A stretch of DNA of 64,000 nucleotides from NCBI GenBank assembly GCA_027364735.1, contig DAHXOT010000045.1, positions 186,001 to 250,000 of the forward strand, given 5' to 3'. The notes beneath the pieces were generated by a model. The model saw only the letters and a program-made list of their open reading frames with translations, did no database searches and was not told the origin of the DNA. The stretch is from Hydrotalea sp. Lineage in GTDB: Bacteria; Bacteroidota; Bacteroidia; Chitinophagales; Chitinophagaceae. Numbering within the stretch: position 1 is the stretch's first letter; every line of letters begins with the position of its first letter. Below, one piece after another: positions 36,323 through 44,349 of the stretch. Position numbers and translations under genes: made by a program.

Positions 36323-37071
36323 ATAATCTTTTATCGGTAGTAATAATCACGTATAATGAAGAAAAGAATATTGAACGCTGTTTAAAAAGTGTTCAATCTG
36401 TTGCCGATGAAATAATAATTGTTGATTCTTTTTCAACAGATGCTACAGAAAAAATATGCATGCAGTATAAGGTAAAATTTATTCAACAATCTTTTTTAGG
36501 TTATATTGAACAAAAGAATTTTGCCCTTGAAAATACAAGTAACATGTATGTTTTATGTTTAGATGCCGATGAAGCTTTAAGTATAGAACTTCAGAAAAGT
36601 ATTGTACTTCAAAAGCAAAATAATTTTATGTATGATGCCTACTTTATGAATCGCTGCACTAATTTTTGTGGAAGATGGATTAAACATGGTTATTGGTATC
36701 CTGATACAAAAATTAGATTAATTAATAAGCAAAAAGGCAAATGGGGTGGCACCAACCCGCACGATAAAATTGAAATGTGTGAAAAGTATTCTTCTCATTT
36801 TTTAAAAGGAGATATTTTACATTACAGCTATTATAGTTTAGATGAAGTTATTACGCAGAATAATAAATTTACTACCATTCAGGCTGAAGCAATGTTTAAG
36901 AGTGGTAAAAGAGCACCTTTATATAAACTATTCATTAACCCATTCATCGCTTTTGTTAATGGGTATATTTTAAAATTAGGTTTTTTAGATGGGGTAGATG
37001 GTTTTTTTATTGCATCATCAGTTGCTTATCAAACAATGACTAAATATGCCAAGCTCCGAAAGTTGCAGTAA
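36319..37071 (+). CDS. GT2 glycosyltransferase, WaaE/KdtX-like
   Basis: A 250-residue protein with LSVVIITYNEEKNIERCL at the N-terminus, VADEIIIVDSFSTDATE, and LCLDADEALS as the metal-binding segment. The order matches the WaaE/KdtX beta-1,4-glucosyltransferase group, which adds a sugar to the lipopolysaccharide inner core. Its start codon overlaps the stop of the preceding transferase (ATGA), so translation is coupled. It converges with the O-antigen ligase-like gene with a one-base gap. Confidence 0.88.
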   Translation: MNNLLSVVIITYNEEKNIERCLKSVQSVADEIIIVDSFSTDATEKICMQYKVKFIQQSFLGYIEQKNFALENTSNMYVLCLDADEALSIELQKSIVLQKQNNFMYDAYFMNRCTNFCGRWIKHGYWYPDTKIRLINKQKGKWGGTNPHDKIEMCEKYSSHFLKGDILHYSYYSLDEVITQNNKFTTIQAEAMFKSGKRAPLYKLFINPFIAFVNGYILKLGFLDGVDGFFIASSVAYQTMTKYAKLRKLQ

Positions 37072-37072
37072 G

Positions 37073-38284
37073 CTAATTAAGTTTTTTTAATACAGAATAA
37101 CCCAAACTTATTGCTAAAGAAAATATGGCTACGCCAAATTGCCCTTCTAAAGAGTCGTCGGTAATTATTGGAAGAAGTGTGGTGGTTAATAAGCAAACGG
37201 CAAAAATATTTTTTGAAAAAATGAGGCTGCAAATAAAATATATGCCAATAGAAAAAACAATCATTCCTAACCATCCGCTGGCAGCTGCATAAGTAAGCCA
37301 TTCGTTTGTAGGATTAAATCTTTCATATTCTTCCGATTGAGGATGATGTTGTTGATGCCAATTATTTATTTCACTTTTTAAATCTCCAAAGCCTACACCA
37401 ATAAAAGGGTGCGTATTGGCAATATCAATTGCTGCTTTAAATGAAAGAATTCTATCGCCATCGGCAGAGCCATTTAAAAATTTACCTGCAGTATATTGTT
37501 TAAAATCCCAAACAACATACTGAATTCTGTTTCTTAATGTTGTAAAAGAATAATAAGCAATGCTGCTAAAACCGATGATGATTAGTAAAAGGCCGAATCC
37601 CCATTTTTTGTTTTTATATAAAAAAATATTGTAAAAAATAAAAATAGCAATTGAAGCATATAAGCAAACTAATCCGGTTTTGGCGGCCAAAAAATGTAAA
37701 AATATAATTAAGAAAACAACTAAAAAGCTTCCAATAATTTTTTCGTATTTCAAGGATTGAAGAAGTAGCTGTTGTATCAGTAAAATGATTGTTATTACAA
37801 TTAGCCAACTAAATCTAATATGGTCATCATCTAATGGTGTGGGCATTACTTTAGCAACTAAATAAGAATTGGTAATGGCAATGCTATTATTGAAAAAAAA
37901 CAACAAACTCCAAATGCAGGCTGCGGTAACTGTTATCGCTAAAATTTCTATTATTCTTTTAAGTGTATTATTTTTTAAATTAAAGCTAATTAAGGCAGTA
38001 GGAATAGTAAGTAAAGGTATTTTATTTGTAAAAGCTATTAACCAAAGCTGTTTATTGTGGCTCCAAAAAAAGGATAATAGTAGCGGAAGAATAATCAATA
38101 TAAATCCAATAACTATTTTTTTTGCCTCAGGTACATTTCTTTTTTGATTGAAAAAAACAGGTAAAATAATTATTATTGAAAGTATAGATAAACCGGCTCT
38201 GCTAATAAAAAGACTTATAATGAGCAATGCAATTAATATCAATTGCCAATGGTGTTTTATACTATTTTTCAACAAATCATTCAT
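37073..38284 (-). CDS. O-antigen ligase/polymerase-like membrane protein
   Basis: A 403-residue polytopic protein with about eleven hydrophobic segments. A large extracytoplasmic loop (around 265-330) with DGDRILSFKAAIDIANTHP, FIGVGFGDLKSE, and FNPTNEWLTYAAASGWLG is typical of the Wzy_C/WaaL family, including the conserved His and the RxxxW-like residues. It could ligate O-antigen to lipid A core or polymerise repeat units; sequence alone cannot decide. It converges on two glycosyltransferase genes with which it may share a pathway. Confidence 0.85.
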   Translation of the reverse strand: MNDLLKNSIKHHWQLILIALLIISLFISRAGLSILSIIIILPVFFNQKRNVPEAKKIVIGFILIILPLLLSFFWSHNKQLWLIAFTNKIPLLTIPTALISFNLKNNTLKRIIEILAITVTAACIWSLLFFFNNSIAITNSYLVAKVMPTPLDDDHIRFSWLIVITIILLIQQLLLQSLKYEKIIGSFLVVFLIIFLHFLAAKTGLVCLYASIAIFIFYNIFLYKNKKWGFGLLLIIIGFSSIAYYSFTTLRNRIQYVVWDFKQYTAGKFLNGSADGDRILSFKAAIDIANTHPFIGVGFGDLKSEINNWHQQHHPQSEEYERFNPTNEWLTYAAASGWLGMIVFSIGIYFICSLIFSKNIFAVCLLTTTLLPIITDDSLEGQFGVAIFSLAISLGYSVLKKLN

Positions 38285-38325
38285 TCTTGTTTTAAATTCG
38301 GTTTTACAAATTACATTAGCAATTA

Positions 38326-39216
38326 ATGTGGCATCAGTTACTTCAAGAAATTCAACAGGGCAATATTAAATCATTAGCTCGAACCATTTCCTTAGTTGAA
38401 AATGAATATGAAAATTATTTTCAATTATTGCAGCAATTGCCATCTTCCAATACAAAAATAATTGGTATTACCGGTTCGCCGGGTGCAGGAAAAAGTACGC
38501 TAACCGATGCACTAATTGCAGAAATAGTTATGCAAAATAAAAAAGTGGGTGTGCTTTGTGTTGACCCATCTTCTCCATTTAATTTCGGTGCATTATTGGG
38601 TGATAGAATTAGAATGAGTGAATGGTATAACCATCCTAATGTTTTTATTCGTTCATTGGCAACACGGGGAAGTTTAGGCGGATTGCATCCTAAAATAATT
38701 GAAATAGCCGATATAATGAAAGCTGCTTTGTTCGATTATATTATTATAGAAACAGTGGGTGTTGGGCAAAGTGAAGTAGAAATTGCAGGTCTTGCCAATA
38801 CAACGGTGGTGGTAGTTGTACCCGAATCGGGCGATGAAGTACAAACTATGAAAGCGGGTATAATGGAAATTGCAGATGTATTTGTAGTGAATAAAGCCGA
38901 TAGACCCGGTGCAGATGAATTTGTAAAAAATTTGCGATTAATGTTGATGCCCAATTCAACTGAAACTGTTTGCGAAATTGCTGTTGTTAAAACTATTGCT
39001 TCGCAAAAACAAGGTATTAAAGAATTGTTCGAAAAAATTTGTTTGCATTTAGATCATGTAGAAAATTCGGATAGAAAATATTATTTACTTACCGAAAAAG
39101 CATATCATATCATTCAACAATATCGAATGAAAAATGTTAGTAAGGTAGATTTGCTTAATAAAATTAGAACCATACAAAATTTCAATATTTACCAATTTAT
39201 ACAACACTATATTTAA
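38326..39216 (+). CDS. meaB: methylmalonyl-CoA mutase-associated GTPase MeaB
   Basis: A 296-residue cytosolic GTPase that protects and reloads adenosylcobalamin in methylmalonyl-CoA mutase. It has the Walker A IIGITGSPGAGKSTL, VDPSSPFNFGALLGDRIRM (the family signature), SLATRGSLGGL, IETVGVGQSE and VNKADRPGAD (NKAD). The mutase genes are not in the window. The next gene starts 1 base after its stop. Confidence 0.93.
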   Translation: MWHQLLQEIQQGNIKSLARTISLVENEYENYFQLLQQLPSSNTKIIGITGSPGAGKSTLTDALIAEIVMQNKKVGVLCVDPSSPFNFGALLGDRIRMSEWYNHPNVFIRSLATRGSLGGLHPKIIEIADIMKAALFDYIIIETVGVGQSEVEIAGLANTTVVVVVPESGDEVQTMKAGIMEIADVFVVNKADRPGADEFVKNLRLMLMPNSTETVCEIAVVKTIASQKQGIKELFEKICLHLDHVENSDRKYYLLTEKAYHIIQQYRMKNVSKVDLLNKIRTIQNFNIYQFIQHYI

Positions 39217-39217
39217 A

Positions 39218-39493
39218 ATGGATAAACCTATTATAGCCAAAACAGAACCTTCGGTAATTAAAGTGGAGAAAGGAAAAACCTATTCTTGGTGTACTTGTGG
39301 GTTAAGTGAAAAAAATCCTCTTTGCGATGGCTCACATAAAAAAACTTGGTACGAAGAAAATGGCGAAACGGTAATGCCCTTTAGAAGTTTAAAATTTACT
39401 GCTGATGAGGATGGAGAAGTTTGGTTATGTAATTGTAAACAAACAAAAAAAGCTCCATTCTGCGATGGAAGCCATAAATTAATTATTCCGTAA
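39218..39493 (+). CDS. CDGSH iron-sulfur domain protein, two motifs
   Basis: A 91-residue soluble protein with two CDGSH-type motifs: CTCGLSEKNPLCDGSH in the first half and CNCKQTKKAPFCDGSH in the second. Each would bind one [2Fe-2S] cluster through three cysteines and one histidine. This is the tandem type, as in MitoNEET-related bacterial proteins. It follows meaB by one base, so the two are co-transcribed. The redox partner is not known. Confidence 0.92.
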   Translation: MDKPIIAKTEPSVIKVEKGKTYSWCTCGLSEKNPLCDGSHKKTWYEENGETVMPFRSLKFTADEDGEVWLCNCKQTKKAPFCDGSHKLIIP

Positions 39494-39497
39494 TTTA

Positions 39498-39710
39498 TTA
39501 ATTGTTATTCTGCTCGGTTTTTATCCATTTATATGCAATAAAGCCAATAATAGCAAAAGGCATAATCATTAAGTACACAATAGCGCCGTTTAATGCTTTA
39601 GCCGGCCCTTCGCCCAATTGCGAAGCAGTTTTACTGCAAATAGAACATTGGGCAAACGAGTACAAACAGAAAAATATACTTACCAATAGTGCTGCTATTT
39701 TTTTCTTCAT
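39498..39710 (-). CDS. small secreted membrane protein with CxxC
   Basis: A 70-residue protein from ATG 39710. The frame stays open to an ATG at 39731, but a -7 promoter box at 39729-39736 overlaps that start, so the shorter form is preferred. It has a signal peptide (residues 4-19), then a CSIC motif in the mature N-terminus, then a transmembrane helix (about 43-63). The motif CSICSKTASQLGEGPAKALN is common to small proteins in Bacteroidota genomes, but I know no function. Confidence 0.7.
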   Translation of the reverse strand: MKKKIAALLVSIFFCLYSFAQCSICSKTASQLGEGPAKALNGAIVYLMIMPFAIIGFIAYKWIKTEQNNN

Positions 39711-39728
39711 TACTTTAATATTTCGGCA

Positions 39729-39736
39729 CAAAGATA
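39729..39736 (-). promoter_or_regulatory. -7 promoter element for small CxxC protein
   Basis: On the minus strand this reads TATCTTTG, an exact TAnnTTTG match, 19 bases before the ATG at 39710. It decides against the ATG at 39731. Confidence 0.45.
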
Positions 39737-39782
39737 CTAGTTGCTAAAATATTTTTTAATTTACTTGCTCAAGAATAATAAT

Positions 39783-41078
39783 ATGCAACATCGAAGGCAA
39801 TTTATTCAGCACATGAGTTTATTAGCCGGAGCTTTTTCTGCTAATAGCTTATTTAATCAATTATATGCTGCTTCTTTTAAAAATGCAAATGAAAGGGTAA
39901 AACATCTTTCAGATGAAGTCATTGCAGCCGATGAGGATTATTGGAGTGTAATTCAGCAAGCATATACGGTTAGTGCTACTATTATTAATTTAAATAATGG
40001 TGGAGTTAGTCCGGCACCCCGTGTTGTGCAGGAGGCATTAGATAGATATAATAAATTAACCAACGAAGGGCCATCTTATTTTATGTGGCGCATTTTAGAT
40101 CAAGGACGAGAACCTTTGCGTCAAAAATTAGCCGATTTAGCTGGCGTAAATGCAGAAGAAATTGCCATCAACAGAAATGCAACCGAAGCGTTAACAACCA
40201 TCATTTATGGGTTAAATTTAAAATCGGGTGATGAAGTGATTGGTACTAAGCAAGATTATCCGAATATGATAAATGCTTGGCGTCAGCGAGCTGAAAGAGA
40301 AGGAATTGTTTACAAACAAATTAATTTCAATTTTCCAATTGAGAATGATGATGAAATTGTAAAAGCGTATGAAAATGCTATTACAGTAAACACCAAAATT
40401 ATTCATGTAACACATATTATTAATTGGGTGGGGCAAATTATGCCTGTTCAAAAAATTGCCGATATGGCCCATCAACACGGAATAGAAGTGATTTGCGATG
40501 GGGCTCATAGTTTTGGGTTACTTGACTTTACAATTTCCGATTTGCATTGCGAATATTTTGGCACATCGTTGCATAAATTTTTAAGTGCTCCTATAGGCAG
40601 CGGAATGCTCTGGATTAAAAAAGAAAAAATTGAAAAAATTTGGCCATTAGTTTGTAATGATCATCCTAAAAGCTCCGATATAAGAAAGTTCGAAACCCTT
40701 GGTACAAGAAGCTTTCCAATTGAACAAGCTATTGGAGAAGCAATTAATTTTCATACGGCAATTGGCAGCAAGCGAAAGGAAGAACGAATACGGTATTTAA
40801 AAGATTATTGGGCAATGAAAGTGAAAGATATTCCTAACGTTGCTATTCATACCTCTTTAAAATCGCAGTATTCTTGTGCAATTTGTGGTGTTAGCATTAA
40901 AGGAATGACTCCTGGAGAATTAGATGCAGCTTTATTTAATACTTATAAAATTCATACGGTAGGTATTGTTTGGGAAAATATTAGTTGTGTGCGTGTAACG
41001 CCGCATGTGTACACACGTTTGCAAGATTTGGACAAGTTTGCCAGAGCTATTGAAGAGTTGGCTGCAAAAAAGAATTAA
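39783..41078 (+). CDS. class V aminotransferase family protein, exported
   Basis: A 431-residue protein from ATG 39783; an ATG 14 codons upstream gives an unlikely N-terminus. It begins MQHRRQFIQHMSLLAGAFS, a Tat-like signal with RR and a modest hydrophobic stretch. The rest is a type V PLP-fold: NLNNGGVSPAPRVV, AINRNATEALTTIIYGLNL, ICDGAHSFGLLDF, FGTSLHKFLSAPIGSGML with the PLP lysine, and GTRSFPIEQAIGEA. Such isopenicillin-N-epimerase/cysteine-desulfurase-like proteins with Tat signals occur widely; their substrate is unknown. Confidence 0.83.
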   Translation: MQHRRQFIQHMSLLAGAFSANSLFNQLYAASFKNANERVKHLSDEVIAADEDYWSVIQQAYTVSATIINLNNGGVSPAPRVVQEALDRYNKLTNEGPSYFMWRILDQGREPLRQKLADLAGVNAEEIAINRNATEALTTIIYGLNLKSGDEVIGTKQDYPNMINAWRQRAEREGIVYKQINFNFPIENDDEIVKAYENAITVNTKIIHVTHIINWVGQIMPVQKIADMAHQHGIEVICDGAHSFGLLDFTISDLHCEYFGTSLHKFLSAPIGSGMLWIKKEKIEKIWPLVCNDHPKSSDIRKFETLGTRSFPIEQAIGEAINFHTAIGSKRKEERIRYLKDYWAMKVKDIPNVAIHTSLKSQYSCAICGVSIKGMTPGELDAALFNTYKIHTVGIVWENISCVRVTPHVYTRLQDLDKFARAIEELAAKKN

Positions 41079-41171
41079 TATTTTGTACTTAGCAACAGTA
41101 AGGCTATTTAACTTTTTGTATTACGCACTTTACAAATTGACATGTATGGTTGAATAAAGCGATGAATGTTG

Positions 41172-41187
41172 AAGTGTGCGACGCAAC
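41172..41187. repeat. intergenic repeat unit, copy 2
   Basis: Second occurrence of the 16-mer AAGTGTGCGACGCAAC, first seen at 20132-20147, in the same orientation. It lies in the 200-base gap between the aminotransferase gene and the THX terminator. Confidence 0.5.
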
Positions 41188-41227
41188 CATTGCTACATAA
41201 GGGTTTGAAGCTGGATATCAAAATAAA

Positions 41228-41253
41228 AAAGTCTTGCTATAGAACAAGACTTT
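41228..41253 (-). terminator. terminator after THX gene
   Basis: A 9-bp stem (arms 41228-41236 and 41245-41253, containing AAGTCTTG) with an 8-base loop and a T run beyond it on the minus strand, 25 bases after the stop at 41279. Confidence 0.75.
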
Positions 41254-41278
41254 ATAATAATTTGTACTTCTAATTGTA

Positions 41279-41395
41279 TTAAGAAGCTTTAACTTCTGTT
41301 TTTTTTACAGTAGTTGTTGTTTTGTGTGGTCTGCTTTTACCAAAAGAACCTTTAAAACGTTTTCCTTTAGCAGTTTTTTTGTCACCTCTACCCAT
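41279..41395 (-). CDS. 30S ribosomal protein THX
   Basis: A 38-residue basic protein beginning MGRGDKKTAKGKRFKGSFG and continuing with KSRPHKTTTTVKK. This is the THX (bTHX/PSRP-4) family, a small peptide bound in the head of the 30S subunit. It has its own -7 promoter (41426-41433) and terminator (41228-41253), so it is an independent unit next to the HU gene. Confidence 0.88.
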   Translation of the reverse strand: MGRGDKKTAKGKRFKGSFGKSRPHKTTTTVKKTEVKAS

Positions 41396-41425
41396 AATAA
41401 TATTTTTATAAATTATTTTGAAAGG

Positions 41426-41433
41426 CAAAGGTA
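41426..41433 (-). promoter_or_regulatory. -7 promoter element for THX gene
   Basis: On the minus strand this reads TACCTTTG, an exact TAnnTTTG match, 31 bases before the THX ATG. It starts immediately after the T-tract of the HU terminator, so the two signals are fused. Confidence 0.55.
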
Positions 41434-41439
41434 AAAAAA

Positions 41440-41465
41440 ATCCTGCCTTAAAATACAGACAGGAT
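41440..41465 (-). terminator. terminator after HU gene
   Basis: Arms 41440-41446 and 41459-41465 (ATCCTG plus one G-U pair) form a 7-bp stem with a 12-base loop; 8 T residues follow on the minus strand. It lies 24 bases beyond the HU stop. Confidence 0.7.
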
Positions 41466-41488
41466 AAGAATTTAATGTTGGTTACGAA

Positions 41489-41758
41489 TTAGAGTTTTGC
41501 ACTTAATTCTTTGCCGGCTTTAAAGCGTGCAACTTTTTTAGCTTTAATTTTAATAGTAGCTCCGGTTTGAGGATTACGTCCTGTACGAGCAGCACGTTTA
41601 GAAACTGAAAAAGTTCCGAAACCTACTAAAGTTACTTTGCCACCGCCTTTTAAAGTTTTAGTTACAGCTTCAATAAAAGAATCTAATGAGGCATTAGCTT
41701 GTGTTTTAGTAACGCCTGCATCTTCGGCAATTTTTGCAATCAATTCAGCTTTGTTCAT
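41489..41758 (-). CDS. HU family DNA-binding protein
   Basis: An 89-residue histone-like protein that binds and bends DNA as a dimer. It has [18 protein letters not shown] at the N-terminus, the [20 protein letters not shown] turn, the RNPQTGATI arm sequence and [15 protein letters not shown] at the C-terminus. Length is exactly typical. The upstream region carries a complete promoter with -33 and -7 boxes, consistent with strong expression. Confidence 0.96.
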   Translation of the reverse strand: MNKAELIAKIAEDAGVTKTQANASLDSFIEAVTKTLKGGGKVTLVGFGTFSVSKRAARTGRNPQTGATIKIKAKKVARFKAGKELSAKL

Positions 41759-41790
41759 ACATGAAATTTTAATGAGTTATTTATCGTTAA

Positions 41791-41820
41791 CAAATGTATA
41801 TGCTTTTATGCATCAACAAA
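41791..41820 (-). promoter_or_regulatory. Bacteroidota promoter for HU gene
   Basis: The -33 box TTTG (41817-41820) and the -7 box TACATTTG (41791-41798) on the minus strand are 18 bases apart, the usual spacing for the major sigma factor of this phylum. The -7 box is 32 bases from the HU ATG. Confidence 0.75.
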
Positions 41821-41856
41821 ATATTTTTTCATGGTGTATAAAATCTTGTCTTTCTG

Positions 41857-41883
41857 TAAAAGCCTTTCGTGTAAAGGCTTTTA
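41857..41883. terminator. hairpin upstream of HU, possible terminator
   Basis: An 11-bp perfect stem (arms 41857-41867 and 41873-41883, with AAAAGCCTTT) around the loop CGTGT. It lies between the DUF4286 stop (42056) and the HU promoter. It is 173 bases after that stop, so it may stop read-through rather than act as the primary terminator. Confidence 0.55.
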
Positions 41884-41933
41884 TAAGATTAAAGGAGATT
41901 GCGATGTGAAATAAAAAAAGTTAAAAATCTTCT

Positions 41934-41998
41934 AAAAGCCTTATCAGTATTGAATTGTAGAAATATTTTTATTGAAATACAATGCCTGTAAGGGTTTT
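41934..41998. other. imperfect long hairpin after DUF4286 gene
   Basis: Arms 41934-41952 and 41980-41998 pair at about 15 of 19 positions (counting G-U pairs) around a 27-base loop. It starts 58 bases beyond the DUF4286 stop. It could be the 3' structure of that transcript or a relic; there is no clean T-tract. Confidence 0.3.
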
Positions 41999-42055
41999 AG
42001 AGAAATATAATAAAGATTTTTGACTGGCAAAACTATCTTCAAAAAATTTCCACAC

Positions 42056-42361
42056 TTAATGCACAACCTGCATTACTGTTCTAAAAGCAATAAATTGATT
42101 GTCCCATTTTATGAAAGCTTTTTTTTGTAATAATGGTGCATACTGATTAACATAATTGTGGTAATGTTCTATATCTGTAGCAAAGTATTGTATAATATAG
42201 GTTATTCCATCACTTTCCTCTATTTCTAATAATTTAAATAGTTTGTGTCCTGAAAATTGTTGTGTAGCCAATATTTCCGGAATATGTTCTTCTTTTTGCC
42301 ACTTTAACCAATCTGCTTCAATAGCGGCATTTATTTTTACTGTAATATTATACACTATCAT
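42056..42361 (-). CDS. DUF4286 family protein
   Basis: A 101-residue soluble protein with the pattern of DUF4286: MIVYNITVKINAAIEADWLKW at the N-terminus, then EEHIPEILATQQFSGHKLFKL, a central TYIIQYFATDIEHYHNY and a C-terminal FRTVMQVVH. It looks like a small dimeric ferredoxin-fold (ABM-like) protein. Function unknown. Its start overlaps the stop of exonuclease III by 4 bases. Confidence 0.82.
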   Translation of the reverse strand: MIVYNITVKINAAIEADWLKWQKEEHIPEILATQQFSGHKLFKLLEIEESDGITYIIQYFATDIEHYHNYVNQYAPLLQKKAFIKWDNQFIAFRTVMQVVH

Positions 42362-43134
42362 AATTCGGTTTTAAGTTCGAGATAAATAGGGCAATGATCG
42401 CTATGCTTTACATCCGGAAATATTGTTGCATCAAGCAGATTATTCTTTAGCGTATCTGTAACGCATATATAATCTATTCTCCAGCCTTTATTTTGTAATC
42501 GAACACTTGGAAAACGCTGGCTCCACCAACTATATGCACCAATAGTTGTTGGGTGAATAAAACGAAAAGTATCAATAAACCCATTTGATAAAAATTTTGT
42601 CATCCATGCTCTTTCTTCGGGTAAAAATCCGGATGAATTTTTATTTCCCTTTGGGTCATGAATATCTATTTCGGTATGTGCAATATTATAATCGCCTGTT
42701 ACAATTATTTGTGGTCTTGTTTTTTTGAGTTCATTTAAATAATCAAACATTTCATCTAACCATTGGTATTTGTAGGTTTGACGTTCATCGCCGCTGGTAC
42801 CCGATGGAAAATAGGCGTTAATTAAAGTAATTTTTCCAAAATCTAACCGTATCACTCTTCCTTCAAAATCACTCTGTTCGTTATTATGGCCATATTGCAC
42901 CAAACTTGGTTTTATTTTTGTAAATACTGCAACACCACTATAGCCTTTTTTTTGTGCCGAAAACCAATAAGTTTCAAAACCAAGTGCTTCAATTGCTTTA
43001 TAATCTACATCTTCTTTTGAAGCTTTGGTTTCTTGAATGCAAATAATATCGGCAGGATTAGATATAAGCCAATCTAATAGCCCCTTTTTTATGGCAGCTC
43101 TAATACCATTGGTATTATAAGAAATGATTCGCAT
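42358..43134 (-). CDS. xth: exodeoxyribonuclease III
   Basis: A 258-residue Mg-dependent nuclease of the EEP superfamily, acting at abasic sites and 3' ends in base-excision repair. Motifs are NTNGIRAAIKKGLLDWL, CIQETKAS (metal Glu), INAYFPSGTSGDERQ, GDYNIAHTEIDIHDPKG (catalytic Asp, Asn) and HSDHCPIYLEL (His-Asp). This is the Xth/ExoA family. It overlaps the DUF4286 gene by 4 bases, so the two are co-transcribed. Confidence 0.94.
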   Translation of the reverse strand: MRIISYNTNGIRAAIKKGLLDWLISNPADIICIQETKASKEDVDYKAIEALGFETYWFSAQKKGYSGVAVFTKIKPSLVQYGHNNEQSDFEGRVIRLDFGKITLINAYFPSGTSGDERQTYKYQWLDEMFDYLNELKKTRPQIIVTGDYNIAHTEIDIHDPKGNKNSSGFLPEERAWMTKFLSNGFIDTFRFIHPTTIGAYSWWSQRFPSVRLQNKGWRIDYICVTDTLKNNLLDATIFPDVKHSDHCPIYLELKTEL

Positions 43135-43221
43135 AAAATATGAATATATATTGCAAGATATACATCTTAATCTTTCACCGAACTTTATAGTCTATCTTTC
43201 ATAAAATGAAATAAAGTTGGT

Positions 43222-43965
43222 ATGAGTAAAAAACAAAAAAAAATTGAACGAATTATTCCTGCTAAGGTTCCGGTATATTTAGAAGGGCCCAAACATCCTG
43301 TGTACGAATTTGGATTTGCTTTTCATGTATTTAGAGAATTTATAAAAGCATTTAGGACATTACATTTTGTAGGCCCATGTATTACTGTTTTTGGTAGTGC
43401 CCGTTTCGATGAATTTCATCCGCACTATTTAGAAGCTGTTGAATTTGGCAAACGCATAGCCCAATTGGGTTTTACAACATTAACCGGTGGTGGCCCGGGC
43501 ATTATGGAAGCTGCTAATAAAGGTGCTTTCGAGGCCGGCGGAATTTCTGTAGGCTGCAATATTAAATTGCCCTTTGAGCAAAAACCCAATCCGTATGTAA
43601 ATGTAACAATCACTTTCAATCATTTTTTTACACGTAAGGTTGTGCTGGTAAAATATTCGTACGCTTTTATTATTATGCCCGGCGGTTTTGGTACTATGGA
43701 TGAATTTTTCGAAACATTAACTTTAGTACAAACAAAAAGTATTACAAGATTTCCAATTGTTTTATTTGGCGTTAAATATTTTCAGCCTTTAATGGATTAT
43801 ATGCACTTAATGGCCAATAAAGGAACTATTTCTCGAGAAGATTTAGATTTGGTTTTGATGACAGATGATTTTGACAATGCCATTTTACACATAAAAAAAT
43901 ATGTAATAGAAAATTATAAAATTAAAAGAAGAAAACGCATTTGGTGGTTATTTGAAAAACGGTAA
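43222..43965 (+). CDS. LOG family protein (TIGR00730 type)
   Basis: A 247-residue Rossmann-fold protein. The family's motif PGGFGTMDEFFETLTLVQT and the GGGPGIMEAANKGAFEAGG loop are both intact. LOG proteins hydrolyse cytokinin or nucleoside 5'-monophosphates to a base and ribose 5-phosphate; in bacteria the physiological substrate is usually unknown. The N-terminal 40 residues carry a basic extension (KKQKKIERIIPAK). It is divergent from exonuclease III and followed by 256 bases without a gene, in which I see only the tRNA-Asn terminator near the end. Confidence 0.9.
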   Translation: MSKKQKKIERIIPAKVPVYLEGPKHPVYEFGFAFHVFREFIKAFRTLHFVGPCITVFGSARFDEFHPHYLEAVEFGKRIAQLGFTTLTGGGPGIMEAANKGAFEAGGISVGCNIKLPFEQKPNPYVNVTITFNHFFTRKVVLVKYSYAFIIMPGGFGTMDEFFETLTLVQTKSITRFPIVLFGVKYFQPLMDYMHLMANKGTISREDLDLVLMTDDFDNAILHIKKYVIENYKIKRRKRIWWLFEKR

Positions 43966-44180
43966 AAAATAGGAGTAGTTAGTTTAGTGAGGGCATTCTT
44001 TATTTTTCCTTTTAGAAATGATTGGATAATTTTTAGTTACCTGCTTTAATCGGTTTGGATTGGTATGTTTAAAGCTGAATAGCAATTTTTTCTATGTATA
44101 ATTTTTATATTACAATTTTGAGGCTACTACTTCAGTGGGTATTTGGGTTAGAAATAATCAACCCGAGTCTATATTCGATT

Positions 44181-44221
44181 GCAAATAAAAAACAGGCCGA
44201 GTTTGACCTGTTTTTTATTTG
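44181..44221 (-). terminator. terminator after tRNA-Asn
   Basis: A perfect stem of 15-16 bp (arms from 44181 to 44196 and from 44207 to the tRNA end) with a 10-base loop and six T in the stem on the minus strand. It starts immediately after the tRNA 3' end. Confidence 0.75.
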
Positions 44222-44295
44222 CTCCTCAGACTGGACTTGAACCAGTGACCCTCTGATTAACAGTCAGATGCTCTAACCAACTGAGCTACTGAGGA
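44222..44295 (-). tRNA. tRNA-Asn (GTT)
   Basis: A 74-base cloverleaf. The acceptor stem TCCTCAG pairs with CTGAGGA, the discriminator base is G, the D-arm reads GCTC...GAGC, the anticodon stem is CTGA/TCAG with loop CTGTTAA, giving anticodon GTT, and the T-arm is ACTGG TTCAAGT CCAGT. CCA is not encoded. A textbook promoter precedes it and a long hairpin follows it. Confidence 0.97.
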
Positions 44296-44311
44296 ATTCC
44301 TTTAAGGGTTG

Positions 44312-44342
44312 CAAAAATAGGGGGATAAATTGCTTTAACAAA
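44312..44342 (-). promoter_or_regulatory. Bacteroidota promoter for tRNA-Asn
   Basis: On the minus strand, -33 TTTG (44339-44342) and -7 TATTTTTG (44312-44319) are 19 bases apart, and the -7 box ends 16 bases before the tRNA 5' end. Confidence 0.8.
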
Positions 44343-44349
44343 AAAAAAT

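Noticed and set aside
43966-44180. possible small gene between the LOG protein and tRNA-Asn
   Set aside because: No frame longer than a few dozen codons with a plausible start or protein-like composition; only AT-rich sequence and a weak GGGTT/AACCC dyad near 44143-44163.
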